The notes under the pieces are model-generated. The model saw nothing but the letters and a program-made list of their open reading frames with translations. It was not told where the DNA came from and did no database searches. A stretch of DNA of 64,000 nt, from contig NZ_JACJRQ010000006.1 of NCBI RefSeq assembly GCF_014697355.1, forward strand, positions 124,001-188,000, given 5' to 3'. Below are positions 55,749-64,000 of this stretch, in pieces; the stretch's first letter is position 1, and each line of letters opens with the position of its first letter. The position numbers and the translations under genes are program-made. Source of the DNA: Nostoc calcicola FACHB-3891. Its GTDB lineage: Bacteria; Cyanobacteriota; Cyanobacteriia; Cyanobacteriales; Nostocaceae.

Positions 55749-56540
55749 ATGTGCCGTTTACTCGCCTACCTCGGTTCGCCTATTTCCCTGGAAGAACTTC
55801 TATACAAACCAAAACATTCATTGATAGTCCAGAGTTATCAACCCCGCGAAATGACCTCTGGGGTAGTAAATGCAGACGGCTTTGGTGTGGGTTGGTATCA
55901 TAATCAAAAAGATATCGAACCTTTTACCTACAAAAATACCCTACCTATTTGGAATGACATTAATCTACCGAGTCTGAGCCGTTATATTGAATCAAAGTGT
56001 GTACTTGCTTATGTCCGCAGTGCGACACCAGGCCAAGCGGTAGATTTTGCTAATTGTCAGCCATTTAACTATCAACAATTACTGTTCATTCACAATGGAC
56101 GAATTGAGAATTTCCACAAAACATTACACAGAAAAATTCGCAGTACTTTAACTCAGGATTTTTACGAAATAATTAATGGTAGTACTGACTCAGAACACAT
56201 TTTTGCATTGTTACTTTCACATAACCAAATTAACAAACATCGACCTCCAGAATATGCTTTACGCAGCACATTATTAACGCTCTTAGAGATGGCAAAACGC
56301 TATCAAGTACAAGCCTCACTAAATGTCATTTTTAGTGACGGACATCGCCTGATAGCCTCTCGCTTTGCTACCAGTTCGCCAGTACCCTCTCTTTATTGGA
56401 TACGAAACGATCCGACTTTCCCCAAATCCGTTATTATTGCATCCGAACCTCTATTTATAGGTAATTGGATTGCTTGTCCAGAAAATAGCATCATTAGTGT
56501 AGGAGCAGACTGTGAGATCCAAATAGAGCAGCTGAGTTAG
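55749..56540 (+). CDS. Class II glutamine amidotransferase (EgtC-like)
   Basis: 263 residues. The N-terminal nucleophile is C2 (MCRLLAYLG), exposed after Met removal. NADGFGVGWYH, AYVRSATPGQAVDFANCQPF and LFIHNGRIENFH are the Ntn-hydrolase glutamine amidotransferase motifs, as in EgtC (gamma-glutamyl hydrolase of ergothioneine synthesis) and related YafJ proteins. No egtB/egtD gene is adjacent, so the ergothioneine link is only suggestive. Length fits. Confidence 0.85.
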   Translation: MCRLLAYLGSPISLEELLYKPKHSLIVQSYQPREMTSGVVNADGFGVGWYHNQKDIEPFTYKNTLPIWNDINLPSLSRYIESKCVLAYVRSATPGQAVDFANCQPFNYQQLLFIHNGRIENFHKTLHRKIRSTLTQDFYEIINGSTDSEHIFALLLSHNQINKHRPPEYALRSTLLTLLEMAKRYQVQASLNVIFSDGHRLIASRFATSSPVPSLYWIRNDPTFPKSVIIASEPLFIGNWIACPENSIISVGADCEIQIEQLS

Positions 56541-56678
56541 GAGTTAGGAGTTAGGAGTTAGGAGTTAGGAGTTAGGAGTTAGGAGTTTGGAATTCTCACC
56601 TCTGCTCCCTGCCCCCTGCCCCCTGCCTGTTCATCGTTCATCTCCCCCTACTCCCCACTCCCCACTCCCTATTCCCTA
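56537..56678. repeat. GTTAGGA heptamers and C-rich repeat
   Basis: Seven gttagga heptamers (about 56539-56587) begin at the EgtC-like stop codon, followed by ctccctgccccctgccccct (about 56603) and ccccactccccactccctat (about 56653). Convergent genes flank it. Confidence 0.85.
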
Positions 56679-56679
56679 A

Positions 56680-58140
56680 TTACTTCTTATTCAACAGGAG
56701 AAAATCGTAACCAGTTCCAGAAGAACAACGCTCACAACGCTCAATTTTGACTAAGAAAGCTTCTCCTTGACGCTCACCTGAAGGCGAAAACATAATTTTT
56801 CCTGTGGCTCCAGAAGTTGAAAAATTAGGATTAGAAAGTACCTTTTGCAAGCCTTGGCGGGTGTTATCTTGTTTCAAGCCAGTGATAATCACTTGCATGG
56901 CATCATAAGCTCCCGCTGTTCTCTGATTTACCCGTGCATTCCAAAGCCGAAAAGCATTTTCCGCAAATGGGTTATTTTTATTAGCATCACGATGCCAATA
57001 TACAGGTACCACCATTCCTTCGACATCCTGGCCATTTTGTAAAGTTGTTGAACTATACATGGTTTCGGAAGCAAACAGTGGTTTTCTGCCTTTAACCTCT
57101 TGTGCAACTTTAGTGGCAAAATATATACTTCTGACTGAAGGTATTAGTAAAAAACCACTGGCGTTTTCTGTATCTATGGCTTTATCTACAAAAGCTTTAG
57201 AATCAAAATTTTTATCTGCCAAATTGCAAGGCGTACTAATAACTTTACTGCCATATTTTTCGATGGCTTGAGTGTACTGTCCTACAAGTGCTTGATTAGA
57301 TGAGGAAGTTGAGTTATTTCTTGAGCTACGAGAATCGCCACAAATAGCAACATTTCTTGCTTGTCTTGCAATGTAGCGAGCATGGGTATCTACTAAATTA
57401 TCATATAGCGGATTTACATGAAATAAGTAGTTATTTTCGGAAGTATTCGGCTGGCTATTTACTGAATTTTGCTCCAAGTTGTCTAAATTTTCTGCTTGAC
57501 TTGGACGTTCAACGGGGAAAACTAACACCAACTCTTTCTGGTTATAAATTGCGGCGTCACGTCTGGTACCTACGGCCGCTACAAGGCTCTTGTCTTCAAC
57601 TAATTCATTATCTAGCTTTGCAAAATCTTCCCGATTCTCAACACTTGCAATCACAATTTGCAATTTCTTACCATTAATTCCGCCTTGATTATTAACTTCA
57701 TTTTGAGCTTGAGCTACGCCACGCAAAAGTTCTTCTGCTAAATTCTGATCGAAGTTAACTGGTGCAATAACAGCAACTTTTAGGGTTTCTGATTTGTCTC
57801 GCGCAATTTTGGCATTGTTTAAATAAATTAAAGTTTCTGGATCGTTGGGATTATTTTTCAAAGATGCGGTAAATTTTTCCACTGCTGTGGTGAAATCTTT
57901 TTCACCAAAAGCTTTAACTCCATCTCTTTTTTCTGGGTATGTTTGTACTTTTACTAAAATCCTCGTACCCAAATTGATTAACGAAGCTTTATTTGGTAAT
58001 AAAGTTGAAGGAGATTCGGAATTTGGTGATGGTATGATAGTAGAAGAAAGTTTGCTAATTAACCAAAAAAGAATTGCTACCATTACTCCAGCAAGACCTA
58101 GAGAAATAAGTAGCTTCAGGTTTTCTTTTTTATTTGTCAT
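56680..58140 (-). CDS. Membrane-anchored type-1 periplasmic binding protein (sensor-like)
   Basis: 486 residues. One N-terminal membrane helix (about 11-29, ISLGLAGVMVAILFWLISK) anchors a TPR-like hairpin (VKAFGEKDFTTAVEKFTASL, NDPETLIYLNNAKI) and a type-1 binding domain (about 118-486). The hairpin-plus-PBP module is homologous to the C-terminal part of the ATPase fusion at 51161-54190. It lies 64 bp downstream of the Ser/Thr kinase gene and is probably cotranscribed. No transporter permease or ATPase is nearby, so sensing rather than uptake is likely. The ligand may be an amino acid or a similar small molecule, but this is unproven. Confidence 0.88.
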   Translation of the reverse strand: MTNKKENLKLLISLGLAGVMVAILFWLISKLSSTIIPSPNSESPSTLLPNKASLINLGTRILVKVQTYPEKRDGVKAFGEKDFTTAVEKFTASLKNNPNDPETLIYLNNAKIARDKSETLKVAVIAPVNFDQNLAEELLRGVAQAQNEVNNQGGINGKKLQIVIASVENREDFAKLDNELVEDKSLVAAVGTRRDAAIYNQKELVLVFPVERPSQAENLDNLEQNSVNSQPNTSENNYLFHVNPLYDNLVDTHARYIARQARNVAICGDSRSSRNNSTSSSNQALVGQYTQAIEKYGSKVISTPCNLADKNFDSKAFVDKAIDTENASGFLLIPSVRSIYFATKVAQEVKGRKPLFASETMYSSTTLQNGQDVEGMVVPVYWHRDANKNNPFAENAFRLWNARVNQRTAGAYDAMQVIITGLKQDNTRQGLQKVLSNPNFSTSGATGKIMFSPSGERQGEAFLVKIERCERCSSGTGYDFLLLNKK

Positions 58141-58204
58141 AAATAATTACCTAAGTTATATAAAGTTTATCCAAAATAAAGATATAATTGAAAATTAACC
58201 CAAA

Positions 58205-59581
58205 CTAAAAATATTGAGAAATAAGTTTGTTTATTATTTCCCACACACCTACAATAATAACTGTCAAAAAACCTGCAAGAACAACTAGCAAGGCTACAAG
58301 CACCACTCCATTTATACCAGATTGGAGAAGATTTTGAGTTAGCAAATTTTTGAAACTCAAGACAACAAGTGAATTTGCGATAATAGCGATAATAATTAAA
58401 TAAGTTTTTTCCACAATCGAGCGAGATTGAATCAATACTAACCCAGCTAAAATTAGCAACCACAATCCTGAGCTAATCCAAGTAGTTCCGAGAAAACTGA
58501 TCAGAGCGATCGCCAAAAACGAACTACCAGTTCCAGCAATTATTGCTCCAGACAATAATTGAGTATTGGAAAATAGTGCTAGATATCCAGATACAGTTGC
58601 TTTTTGTTCAACTTGTGGTTGTGTTTCTAATAACCCAGAAGGCGAAAGTACTGTAGGTGGTAATGTATTTCTTAAAGGTGGTAACTTATTCAAGTCTTGT
58701 AATACAGCCTGTGCAGATTGATAACGCTGTTCATAATTTTCTTGCAGTAGTTTATCAATAATTAACTCTAATTCATGACTGATGTTTTGCTTTAAATGCT
58801 GTCGCCAACTAGAAGTCCAACTATAGCCTTGTTTGAGCCACAAACTCGAAGGAGAAATATTAGTTAGCAGATGAAAGCAAGTTATTCCTAAACTGTAGAT
58901 ATCGCTAGACGGAAAGACTTTACCCAATTGCATTTGCTCAATGGGTGCATAACCTAATGAACCAATAATCGTCCCCATTGCAGTGTTTGTAGTTTCTCTT
59001 TTTTGTTTTGACACCCCAAAATCAATTAGTACTAACTTCCGATCGTTTTGACGACGAATAATATTTTCTGGCTTAAGATCTCGGTGAATTATCTCTTGTT
59101 CATGTACTGCTACCAGCACAGATAATAAATCATGCAAAAAATCCCGAATCTTAACTTCATCAAAAACTCCTTGCTCTTTTAACTCCTGCAACAGATTTTG
59201 CCCTTGAATAAACTGCTGCACTAAATACAGATATTCACCTTCCTTAAAATACGCATATAAATTGGGAATTTGTACATGTTCCCCTAGTTCTTTGAGGCGT
59301 TTGGCCTCTCGCTCAAACAACTCAGTTGCTTTTTTATGTGCGTCAGTACCTTGAGAGCCATAAAATTGACTTAAAACCAACTGCTTAACAACACATTGTT
59401 CATTGAGTTTGTCTATATCTTCTGCGACATATGTGCGTGCAAACCCCCCTCTGCCTAACTGTGCGATAATCCGGTAACGATTTCTGAGCAGGGGTATCAA
59501 CTTTGTCCCGCAACTGAGACAGAAATTTGTCCCGTCAGGATTTTGGGGATTTTCACAACTAGGGTTTAGGCAGCAGATCAT
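58205..59581 (-). CDS. Zinc-ribbon Ser/Thr protein kinase with membrane tail
   Basis: 458 residues. An N-terminal zinc ribbon (C3/C4, C9, C21, C24) precedes a Hanks-type kinase domain (about 36-300). Gly loop LGRGGFARTYV, K66 (CVVKQL), HRDLKPEN with D168, and DFGVSK with D187 are all present, so it should be active. The linker leads to four or so hydrophobic segments (about 343-458). This architecture is common in Nostocales. The binding-protein gene 64 bp downstream is the likely partner. Target proteins are unknown. Confidence 0.93.
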   Translation of the reverse strand: MICCLNPSCENPQNPDGTNFCLSCGTKLIPLLRNRYRIIAQLGRGGFARTYVAEDIDKLNEQCVVKQLVLSQFYGSQGTDAHKKATELFEREAKRLKELGEHVQIPNLYAYFKEGEYLYLVQQFIQGQNLLQELKEQGVFDEVKIRDFLHDLLSVLVAVHEQEIIHRDLKPENIIRRQNDRKLVLIDFGVSKQKRETTNTAMGTIIGSLGYAPIEQMQLGKVFPSSDIYSLGITCFHLLTNISPSSLWLKQGYSWTSSWRQHLKQNISHELELIIDKLLQENYEQRYQSAQAVLQDLNKLPPLRNTLPPTVLSPSGLLETQPQVEQKATVSGYLALFSNTQLLSGAIIAGTGSSFLAIALISFLGTTWISSGLWLLILAGLVLIQSRSIVEKTYLIIIAIIANSLVVLSFKNLLTQNLLQSGINGVVLVALLVVLAGFLTVIIVGVWEIINKLISQYF

Positions 59582-60042
59582 AATAATTATTTTATCGCTG
59601 TCATTTTATTAATTTTTAAAATATACCTTAAATTCAGTAGAAACTTTGTACTGCAACGTTTCTACATGGACAACAAGCAAAGGTGCCCAGGCGTAGCCCG
59701 TCCTAGACATCGCATCTTCATTAACTGAGACAGACACAACCATCGACTCAAACAACAAAGAAATAGCCTGTAATCGATCGCAAAACTAATGGTCTGCTAT
59801 TAACAATAGCCCCATAGACTGCTCATTGCTGCTAACAGAAGCTTTTTTTTCATGCCATTCACGCCGCAATTACCGCACACTCGTTATTGTGGTCTTGATA
59901 AAACCCTCCGCAATTGTGACGATTACGCTAGAATTGTTAAAGGTTCTTTACAGAATTTGCCGATCGCCCCCAATTCTGTTACAAAAGCCTAGCATTCAAA
60001 TGTAAATCTAAAAACTCCCTCTAAAGTTCACCAAAAGCTCCT
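59582..60042. other. Divergent region between the kinase gene and typA
   Basis: Contains a palindromic repeat at 59637-59665 (gtagaaac / gtttctac ends) of the 28-base family, and the cgtagcccgtcctagacatc phrase (about 59692-59711). The AT-rich remainder should hold both promoters. No gene is seen. Confidence 0.55.
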
Positions 60043-61833
60043 ATGACGCTCCCAATTCGCAACGTCGCTATTATCGCCCACGTTGACCACGGCAAAACCA
60101 CCCTGGTTGATGCACTCCTCAAACAATCCGGCATTTTCCGCGAAGGCGAAGACGTTCCGGATTGCGTCATGGACTCCAACGCCCTCGAACGTGAGCGGGG
60201 AATCACAATTCTCTCCAAAAATACAGCGGTTCGCTACAAAGAAACACTAATCAATATTGTTGATACACCAGGACACGCTGACTTCGGTGGCGAAGTAGAA
60301 CGCGTACTCGGCATGGTTGACGGATGTCTTCTGATTGTCGATGCCAATGAAGGCCCCATGCCCCAAACCCGCTTTGTATTGAAAAAAGCCTTGGAAAAAG
60401 GCTTACGCCCCATCGTTGTCATCAACAAAATCGACCGTGCCAAAGCCGATCCCCACGTTGCTGTTGATAAAGTATTGGATCTGTTTTTGGAATTAGGCGC
60501 AGATGAAGACCAGTGTGATTTTACCTATCTGTTTGCCTCCGGTATGGGAGGTTACGCTAAAGAAAGCATGGAAGCAGAATCGGTAGATATGCAACCACTG
60601 TTTAATGCGATTCTGCAACATGTTCCATCACCAGTAGGCGACATCAACAAGCCCCTGCAATTGCAAGTCACAACCCTAGATTATTCTGAATACCTGGGAC
60701 GGATTGTGATTGGCAGAATTCACAACGGCACTATCCGTGCTGGACAGCAAGCCGCTTTAATTACAGAAAACGGCACAATTGTAAAGTCCAAAATCAGTAA
60801 ATTGATGGGCTTTGAAGGCTTGAAGCGGGTGGAAATGGAAGAAGCCACCGCTGGTTATATTGTTGCCGTGGCTGGTTTCGCTGATGCTTACATTGGGGAA
60901 ACAATTACAGACCCCAATGAACCCCAAGCTTTACCACTAATTAAAGTGGATGAACCAACCTTGCAAATGACCTTCTGGGTGAACGATTCACCTTTTGCAG
61001 GTCAAGAAGGCAAATTGGTGACATCAAGACAAGTGCGCGATCGCCTTTTCCGCGAACTTGAAACCAACGTGGCATTGCGGGTTGAAGAAACCGATTCTCC
61101 CGATAAATTCCTCGTTTCCGGTCGTGGCGAATTGCACTTGGGTATCCTAATCGAAACCATGCGCCGCGAAGGCTTCGAGTTTCAGGTATCTCAGCCACAG
61201 GTAATTTACCGCGAAGTCAACGGCCAACCTTGCGAACCTTATGAACTGTTGGTATTAGACGTACCTACTGATGCGGTGGGTAGCTGTATCGAACGCCTGG
61301 GACAACGCAAAGGCGAAATGCAAGATATGCAACCGGGTAGTGGCGATCGTACCCAGTTAGAGTTTGTCATTCCCGCCCGTGGTTTGATTGGCTTCCGGGG
61401 TGAATTCATGCGGATGACTCGTGGCGAAGGCATCATGAACCACAGCTTCCTAGACTACCGTCAACTCAGTGGCGACATTGAAGCCCGGAACAAAGGCGTT
61501 TTAATCTCCTTTGAAGAAGGCGTTTCTACTTTCTACGCCATGAAGAACGCCGAAGATAGAGGATCGTTCTTTATTATTCCCGGCACCAAAGTTTACAGAG
61601 GCATGATTGTAGGAGAACACAATCGTCCTCAGGACTTGGAACTGAATGTTTGTAAGACCAAGCAGTTAACCAATCACCGTGCTGCTGGTGGCGATGAATT
61701 AGTGCAACTGCAAGCACCGATAGACATGAGTTTAGAGCGTGCTTTGGAATACATCGGCCCAGATGAATTGGTGGAAGTTACACCTAAATCAATTCGTCTG
61801 CGGAAGATGTCGAAGAAGTTAGCGAAACGGTAA
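60043..61833 (+). CDS. typA: Ribosome-associated GTPase TypA/BipA
   Basis: A 596-residue translational GTPase. P-loop AHVDHGKTT (about 11-19), [23 protein letters not shown]; then EF-G-like domains II, III and V and a C-terminal TypA-specific domain ([38 protein letters not shown]). It acts in ribosome assembly or stress and cold adaptation. Length is normal. A strong terminator follows at 61860. Confidence 0.97.
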   Translation: MTLPIRNVAIIAHVDHGKTTLVDALLKQSGIFREGEDVPDCVMDSNALERERGITILSKNTAVRYKETLINIVDTPGHADFGGEVERVLGMVDGCLLIVDANEGPMPQTRFVLKKALEKGLRPIVVINKIDRAKADPHVAVDKVLDLFLELGADEDQCDFTYLFASGMGGYAKESMEAESVDMQPLFNAILQHVPSPVGDINKPLQLQVTTLDYSEYLGRIVIGRIHNGTIRAGQQAALITENGTIVKSKISKLMGFEGLKRVEMEEATAGYIVAVAGFADAYIGETITDPNEPQALPLIKVDEPTLQMTFWVNDSPFAGQEGKLVTSRQVRDRLFRELETNVALRVEETDSPDKFLVSGRGELHLGILIETMRREGFEFQVSQPQVIYREVNGQPCEPYELLVLDVPTDAVGSCIERLGQRKGEMQDMQPGSGDRTQLEFVIPARGLIGFRGEFMRMTRGEGIMNHSFLDYRQLSGDIEARNKGVLISFEEGVSTFYAMKNAEDRGSFFIIPGTKVYRGMIVGEHNRPQDLELNVCKTKQLTNHRAAGGDELVQLQAPIDMSLERALEYIGPDELVEVTPKSIRLRKMSKKLAKR

Positions 61834-61859
61834 GTAAAGCAATAACTTAATTAATTTAG

Positions 61860-61887
61860 AAAGCCCACTGATGTGGGCTTTTTATTT
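61860..61887 (+). terminator. Rho-independent terminator of typA
   Basis: Perfect 8-bp stem aagcccac (61861-61868) / gtgggctt (61873-61880) with loop tgat and the T-rich tail ttttattttg. It starts 27 bp after the typA stop. Confidence 0.92.
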
Positions 61888-62031
61888 TGTTATTTAAATG
61901 CATCAGATGCGTGACGCAGCAACCTGAGTCTATTAAATTTTTATATATTACGTAATGACATGTTTCATAAACTACTGTTATAACTGAGTAAGCTACGCAA
62001 GTAGCACAATTGTATTATCAAGTTTTACCTC

Positions 62032-64000
62032 ATGCATCTTAAGACAGTATTCATCCGCTTCTATAAATCCTTCAATGACGACTTCCTGAGAAAGCATAAT
62101 AACAGAGTGAAGCCTAAACCTTGGGAACTGATAGGCACTGCTTTCTACCCATATATTGAAGTTCCCATCGAATCCAAAATTACAACAATTGTTGGTGCAA
62201 ATGAATCTGGAAAGTCTCACTTGCTAACCGCTATTGAAAAGGCTATGTCTGGTAAAGATATTGAGCGGAGTGATTTCTGCCGTTATTCTCCTTTTTTCAC
62301 TGTTAAACAGAATGAATTAAAATACCCTGACTTTGGTTCCGAATGGTCTAGTCTTTCTAAACTTGAAGATGCAAGTATAAGAAAAATCATAGAAATTCCT
62401 GAGAGCGTTATTTTTGATCGATTTTTAATATTTCGTAATAATGTTAATAATTTAACTATCTATTTACCTGAAAAAGGAGATTACAGACCATATAGAATTG
62501 GACAAAAACAAGCCATTGAGTTAGAAAAATTACTCCCTAGAGCATTTAGAATCGAGTCTAGTGTTGCCCTTCCGTCAAGTGTTCCCATTAAAAAATTAGT
62601 TCAGTTGGGTCAAGAAAACTATTCGGGTGGTAGAAAATTTGAACTTCTGGATCGAGAACAAAGAAGCAAAATAGTAGATGCACTTGATGTTTTTAGTGAT
62701 AATCCAGAATTGATTACTAAAGTTCGCGTTCTTTGGGGTGAAAAGAGGGAAGAAATTGATCGTGAAGCAGTTGAGACAATAAAATCGATTGTTTTAGCAC
62801 TTGATGAAGTGAGTTTTAGTAATAAAGAGAAGGAAAAAAGAGAAAAAGAATTCAATTTAGCTTACAAATTAATCTGTAAAATTGCCAAGGTTGATATCAA
62901 GGCTTTACTTGATTTGGCTAAGGCGATTAAAGATGGAATGCAAGGTTATGCAAATGGAATCATTGAGGATATAAATCGCCAATTAGCGATTAATTTAAAT
63001 TTTCCTACCTATTGGGTTCAGGATCGCAACTTCTGTTTAAAAGTTATGGCAAGAGACTATGACTTAGTTTTTACCATAACTGATAGAACAGGAACTGAAT
63101 ATTCATTTAATGAAAGGAGCCAAGGATTACGATACTTTCTTAGCTACTACATTGAGTATAGATCTCACGAACCTTATCCAAATCAAACTGAGATATTGTT
63201 GATGGATGAGCCAGATGCTTACTTATCTAGTCAAGCTCAACAAGACTTACTTAAAGTATTTGACTTGTTTGCAAGTCCCGAACCAAGCTCACATTTAACT
63301 CATCCAGTTCAGGTAGTCTATGTAACTCACTCTCCTTTTTTAATTGATAAGAATCATTCTGAGCGCATTCGAGTCTTGCAGAAAGGAAATGAGGATGAAG
63401 GAACACGCGTAGTCAAAGATTTTGCCCAAAACCGTTATGAACCTCTAAGGTCTTCTATTGGCCCTCATATCGGTGAAACGGTTTTCATTGGAAATTGTAA
63501 TTTAATGGTTGAAGGTATTGGTGATCAAATTCTTATTGCAGGAGCCGCAACATATCTTCGAGCCAATGGTGTATCTAGTTTAGAAACTTTAGATTTAAAC
63601 CAAATCACGATTGTTGATTCAGGGGGAGCCACACAAATTTATTACATGGTGTATCTAGCCTGTGGAAGGCATGTAGAGCAAATTGCAGTTATTGTTCTAT
63701 TGGACAGTGATCAGAGTGGTAATGATGCTAAGAAGCAATTATTAGGTAAAGGCGGTCAACATAGAAGACCTTTACTTAAAGAAAAATTTATTCTTCAACT
63801 TGCTGATCTTAAAGAAGAGTTCTGCTTACTAACTGACAATATAACAGCAAAGATTGAAATTGAAGATATTATTTCTTTGCCAATTTGTATCCAAGCAACA
63901 AAGCTTTATTTGCAAGAGTTTCTTCAAGTAGATGAAACGGAGCTTTTATTCCTGACTGAAGACTTAATATCAAGCAAAATTGCTGGTCAAACTATTCTTG
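62032..64000 (+). CDS. OLD-family ATPase/TOPRIM nuclease (partial, 3' end cut)
   Basis: 656 residues are visible from ATG 62032; the gene runs off the right edge. Residues 1-70 contain the ABC-type Walker A VGANESGKS (54-62). The signature region ERSQGLRYFLSYYIEY (about 362-377) and Walker B LLMDEPDAYLSSQAQQ (about 389-404) complete the ATPase. A TOPRIM domain starts at about 490: E494 (LMVEGIGDQ), then VDSGGA and D558/D560 (LLDSDQSG). This is the OLD (overcoming lysogenization defect) architecture, known from phage-defence nucleases, including the GajA subunit of Gabija. Whether a UvrD-type helicase follows is not visible, so the system type is undetermined. Confidence 0.88.
   Translation, partial: MHLKTVFIRFYKSFNDDFLRKHNNRVKPKPWELIGTAFYPYIEVPIESKITTIVGANESGKSHLLTAIEKAMSGKDIERSDFCRYSPFFTVKQNELKYPDFGSEWSSLSKLEDASIRKIIEIPESVIFDRFLIFRNNVNNLTIYLPEKGDYRPYRIGQKQAIELEKLLPRAFRIESSVALPSSVPIKKLVQLGQENYSGGRKFELLDREQRSKIVDALDVFSDNPELITKVRVLWGEKREEIDREAVETIKSIVLALDEVSFSNKEKEKREKEFNLAYKLICKIAKVDIKALLDLAKAIKDGMQGYANGIIEDINRQLAINLNFPTYWVQDRNFCLKVMARDYDLVFTITDRTGTEYSFNERSQGLRYFLSYYIEYRSHEPYPNQTEILLMDEPDAYLSSQAQQDLLKVFDLFASPEPSSHLTHPVQVVYVTHSPFLIDKNHSERIRVLQKGNEDEGTRVVKDFAQNRYEPLRSSIGPHIGETVFIGNCNLMVEGIGDQILIAGAATYLRANGVSSLETLDLNQITIVDSGGATQIYYMVYLACGRHVEQIAVIVLLDSDQSGNDAKKQLLGKGGQHRRPLLKEKFILQLADLKEEFCLLTDNITAKIEIEDIISLPICIQATKLYLQEFLQVDETELLFLTEDLISSKIAGQTIL

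Noticed and set aside
56680..58140. Annotation as a branched-chain amino acid ABC transporter subunit
   Set aside because: No permease or ATPase genes are nearby, and the protein is anchored by an N-terminal helix with a TPR-like hairpin, as in the sensor fusion.

Overview
The window comes from a filamentous, probably heterocyst-forming cyanobacterium (Nostoc/Calothrix/Tolypothrix type). Supporting genes are psaK (photosystem I), chlM (chlorophyll), the alkane pair ado/aar, pipX/pipY, sepF and CAAD/CurT. Many HIP1 octamers (GCGATCGC) and heptameric tandem repeats (GTTAGGA, TGACTAA and GGGGACT types) typical of Nostocales fill the gaps. Species cannot be fixed from sequence alone. No tRNA, rRNA or intact transposase gene was seen.

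Layout. 1-2.3 kb: start of a two-partner-secretion exoprotein, a small Cys-tailed protein, a 21-bp minisatellite and a sugar ABC permease. 2.4-8.9 kb: ado, aar, accA, an SDR and folE, then trpF and psaK. 9-21 kb: housekeeping genes, namely a site-2 protease with CBS domains, der, an ECF T component, a TrpE/PabB enzyme, pipX-pipY-sepF-proC and a Ski2-like helicase. 21-29 kb: small secreted proteins, a DUF433 protein, a PRC-barrel protein and smc. 28.5-30.6 kb: a DUF433 pseudogene, an 83-bp tandem repeat, an orphan 13-repeat CRISPR array and a MITE-like element. 30.7-41 kb: a BON lipoprotein, an RNase D-like exonuclease, a TPR lipoprotein, an ActP-like symporter with its DUF485 partner, an M50 protease, a CAAD protein and a hybrid-free histidine kinase.

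41.4-59.6 kb is the accessory core. A plus-strand operon encodes a Trypco1-like protein, a MoxR/ChlI-like AAA+ ATPase, a degenerate AAA+/vWA protein, a CHAT caspase-like protease and a STAND-like ATPase with TPRs. This matches the logic of the MoxR-vWA-effector conflict systems known from comparative genomics. Two paralogous ATPases follow on the minus strand. One is fused through a membrane helix to a periplasmic-binding-protein sensor. A related membrane-anchored sensor lies just downstream of a zinc-ribbon Ser/Thr kinase. The inferred theme is ligand sensing coupled to NTPase switches and a protease effector. Ordinary genes (chlM, DUF423, EgtC-like) are interspersed.

60-64 kb: typA with a clear terminator, then a 3'-truncated OLD-family ATPase/TOPRIM nuclease, probably defensive.

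Intergenic repeats are abundant, and copies of the same repeats lie in frame inside two conserved genes (TrpE/PabB-like and smc).
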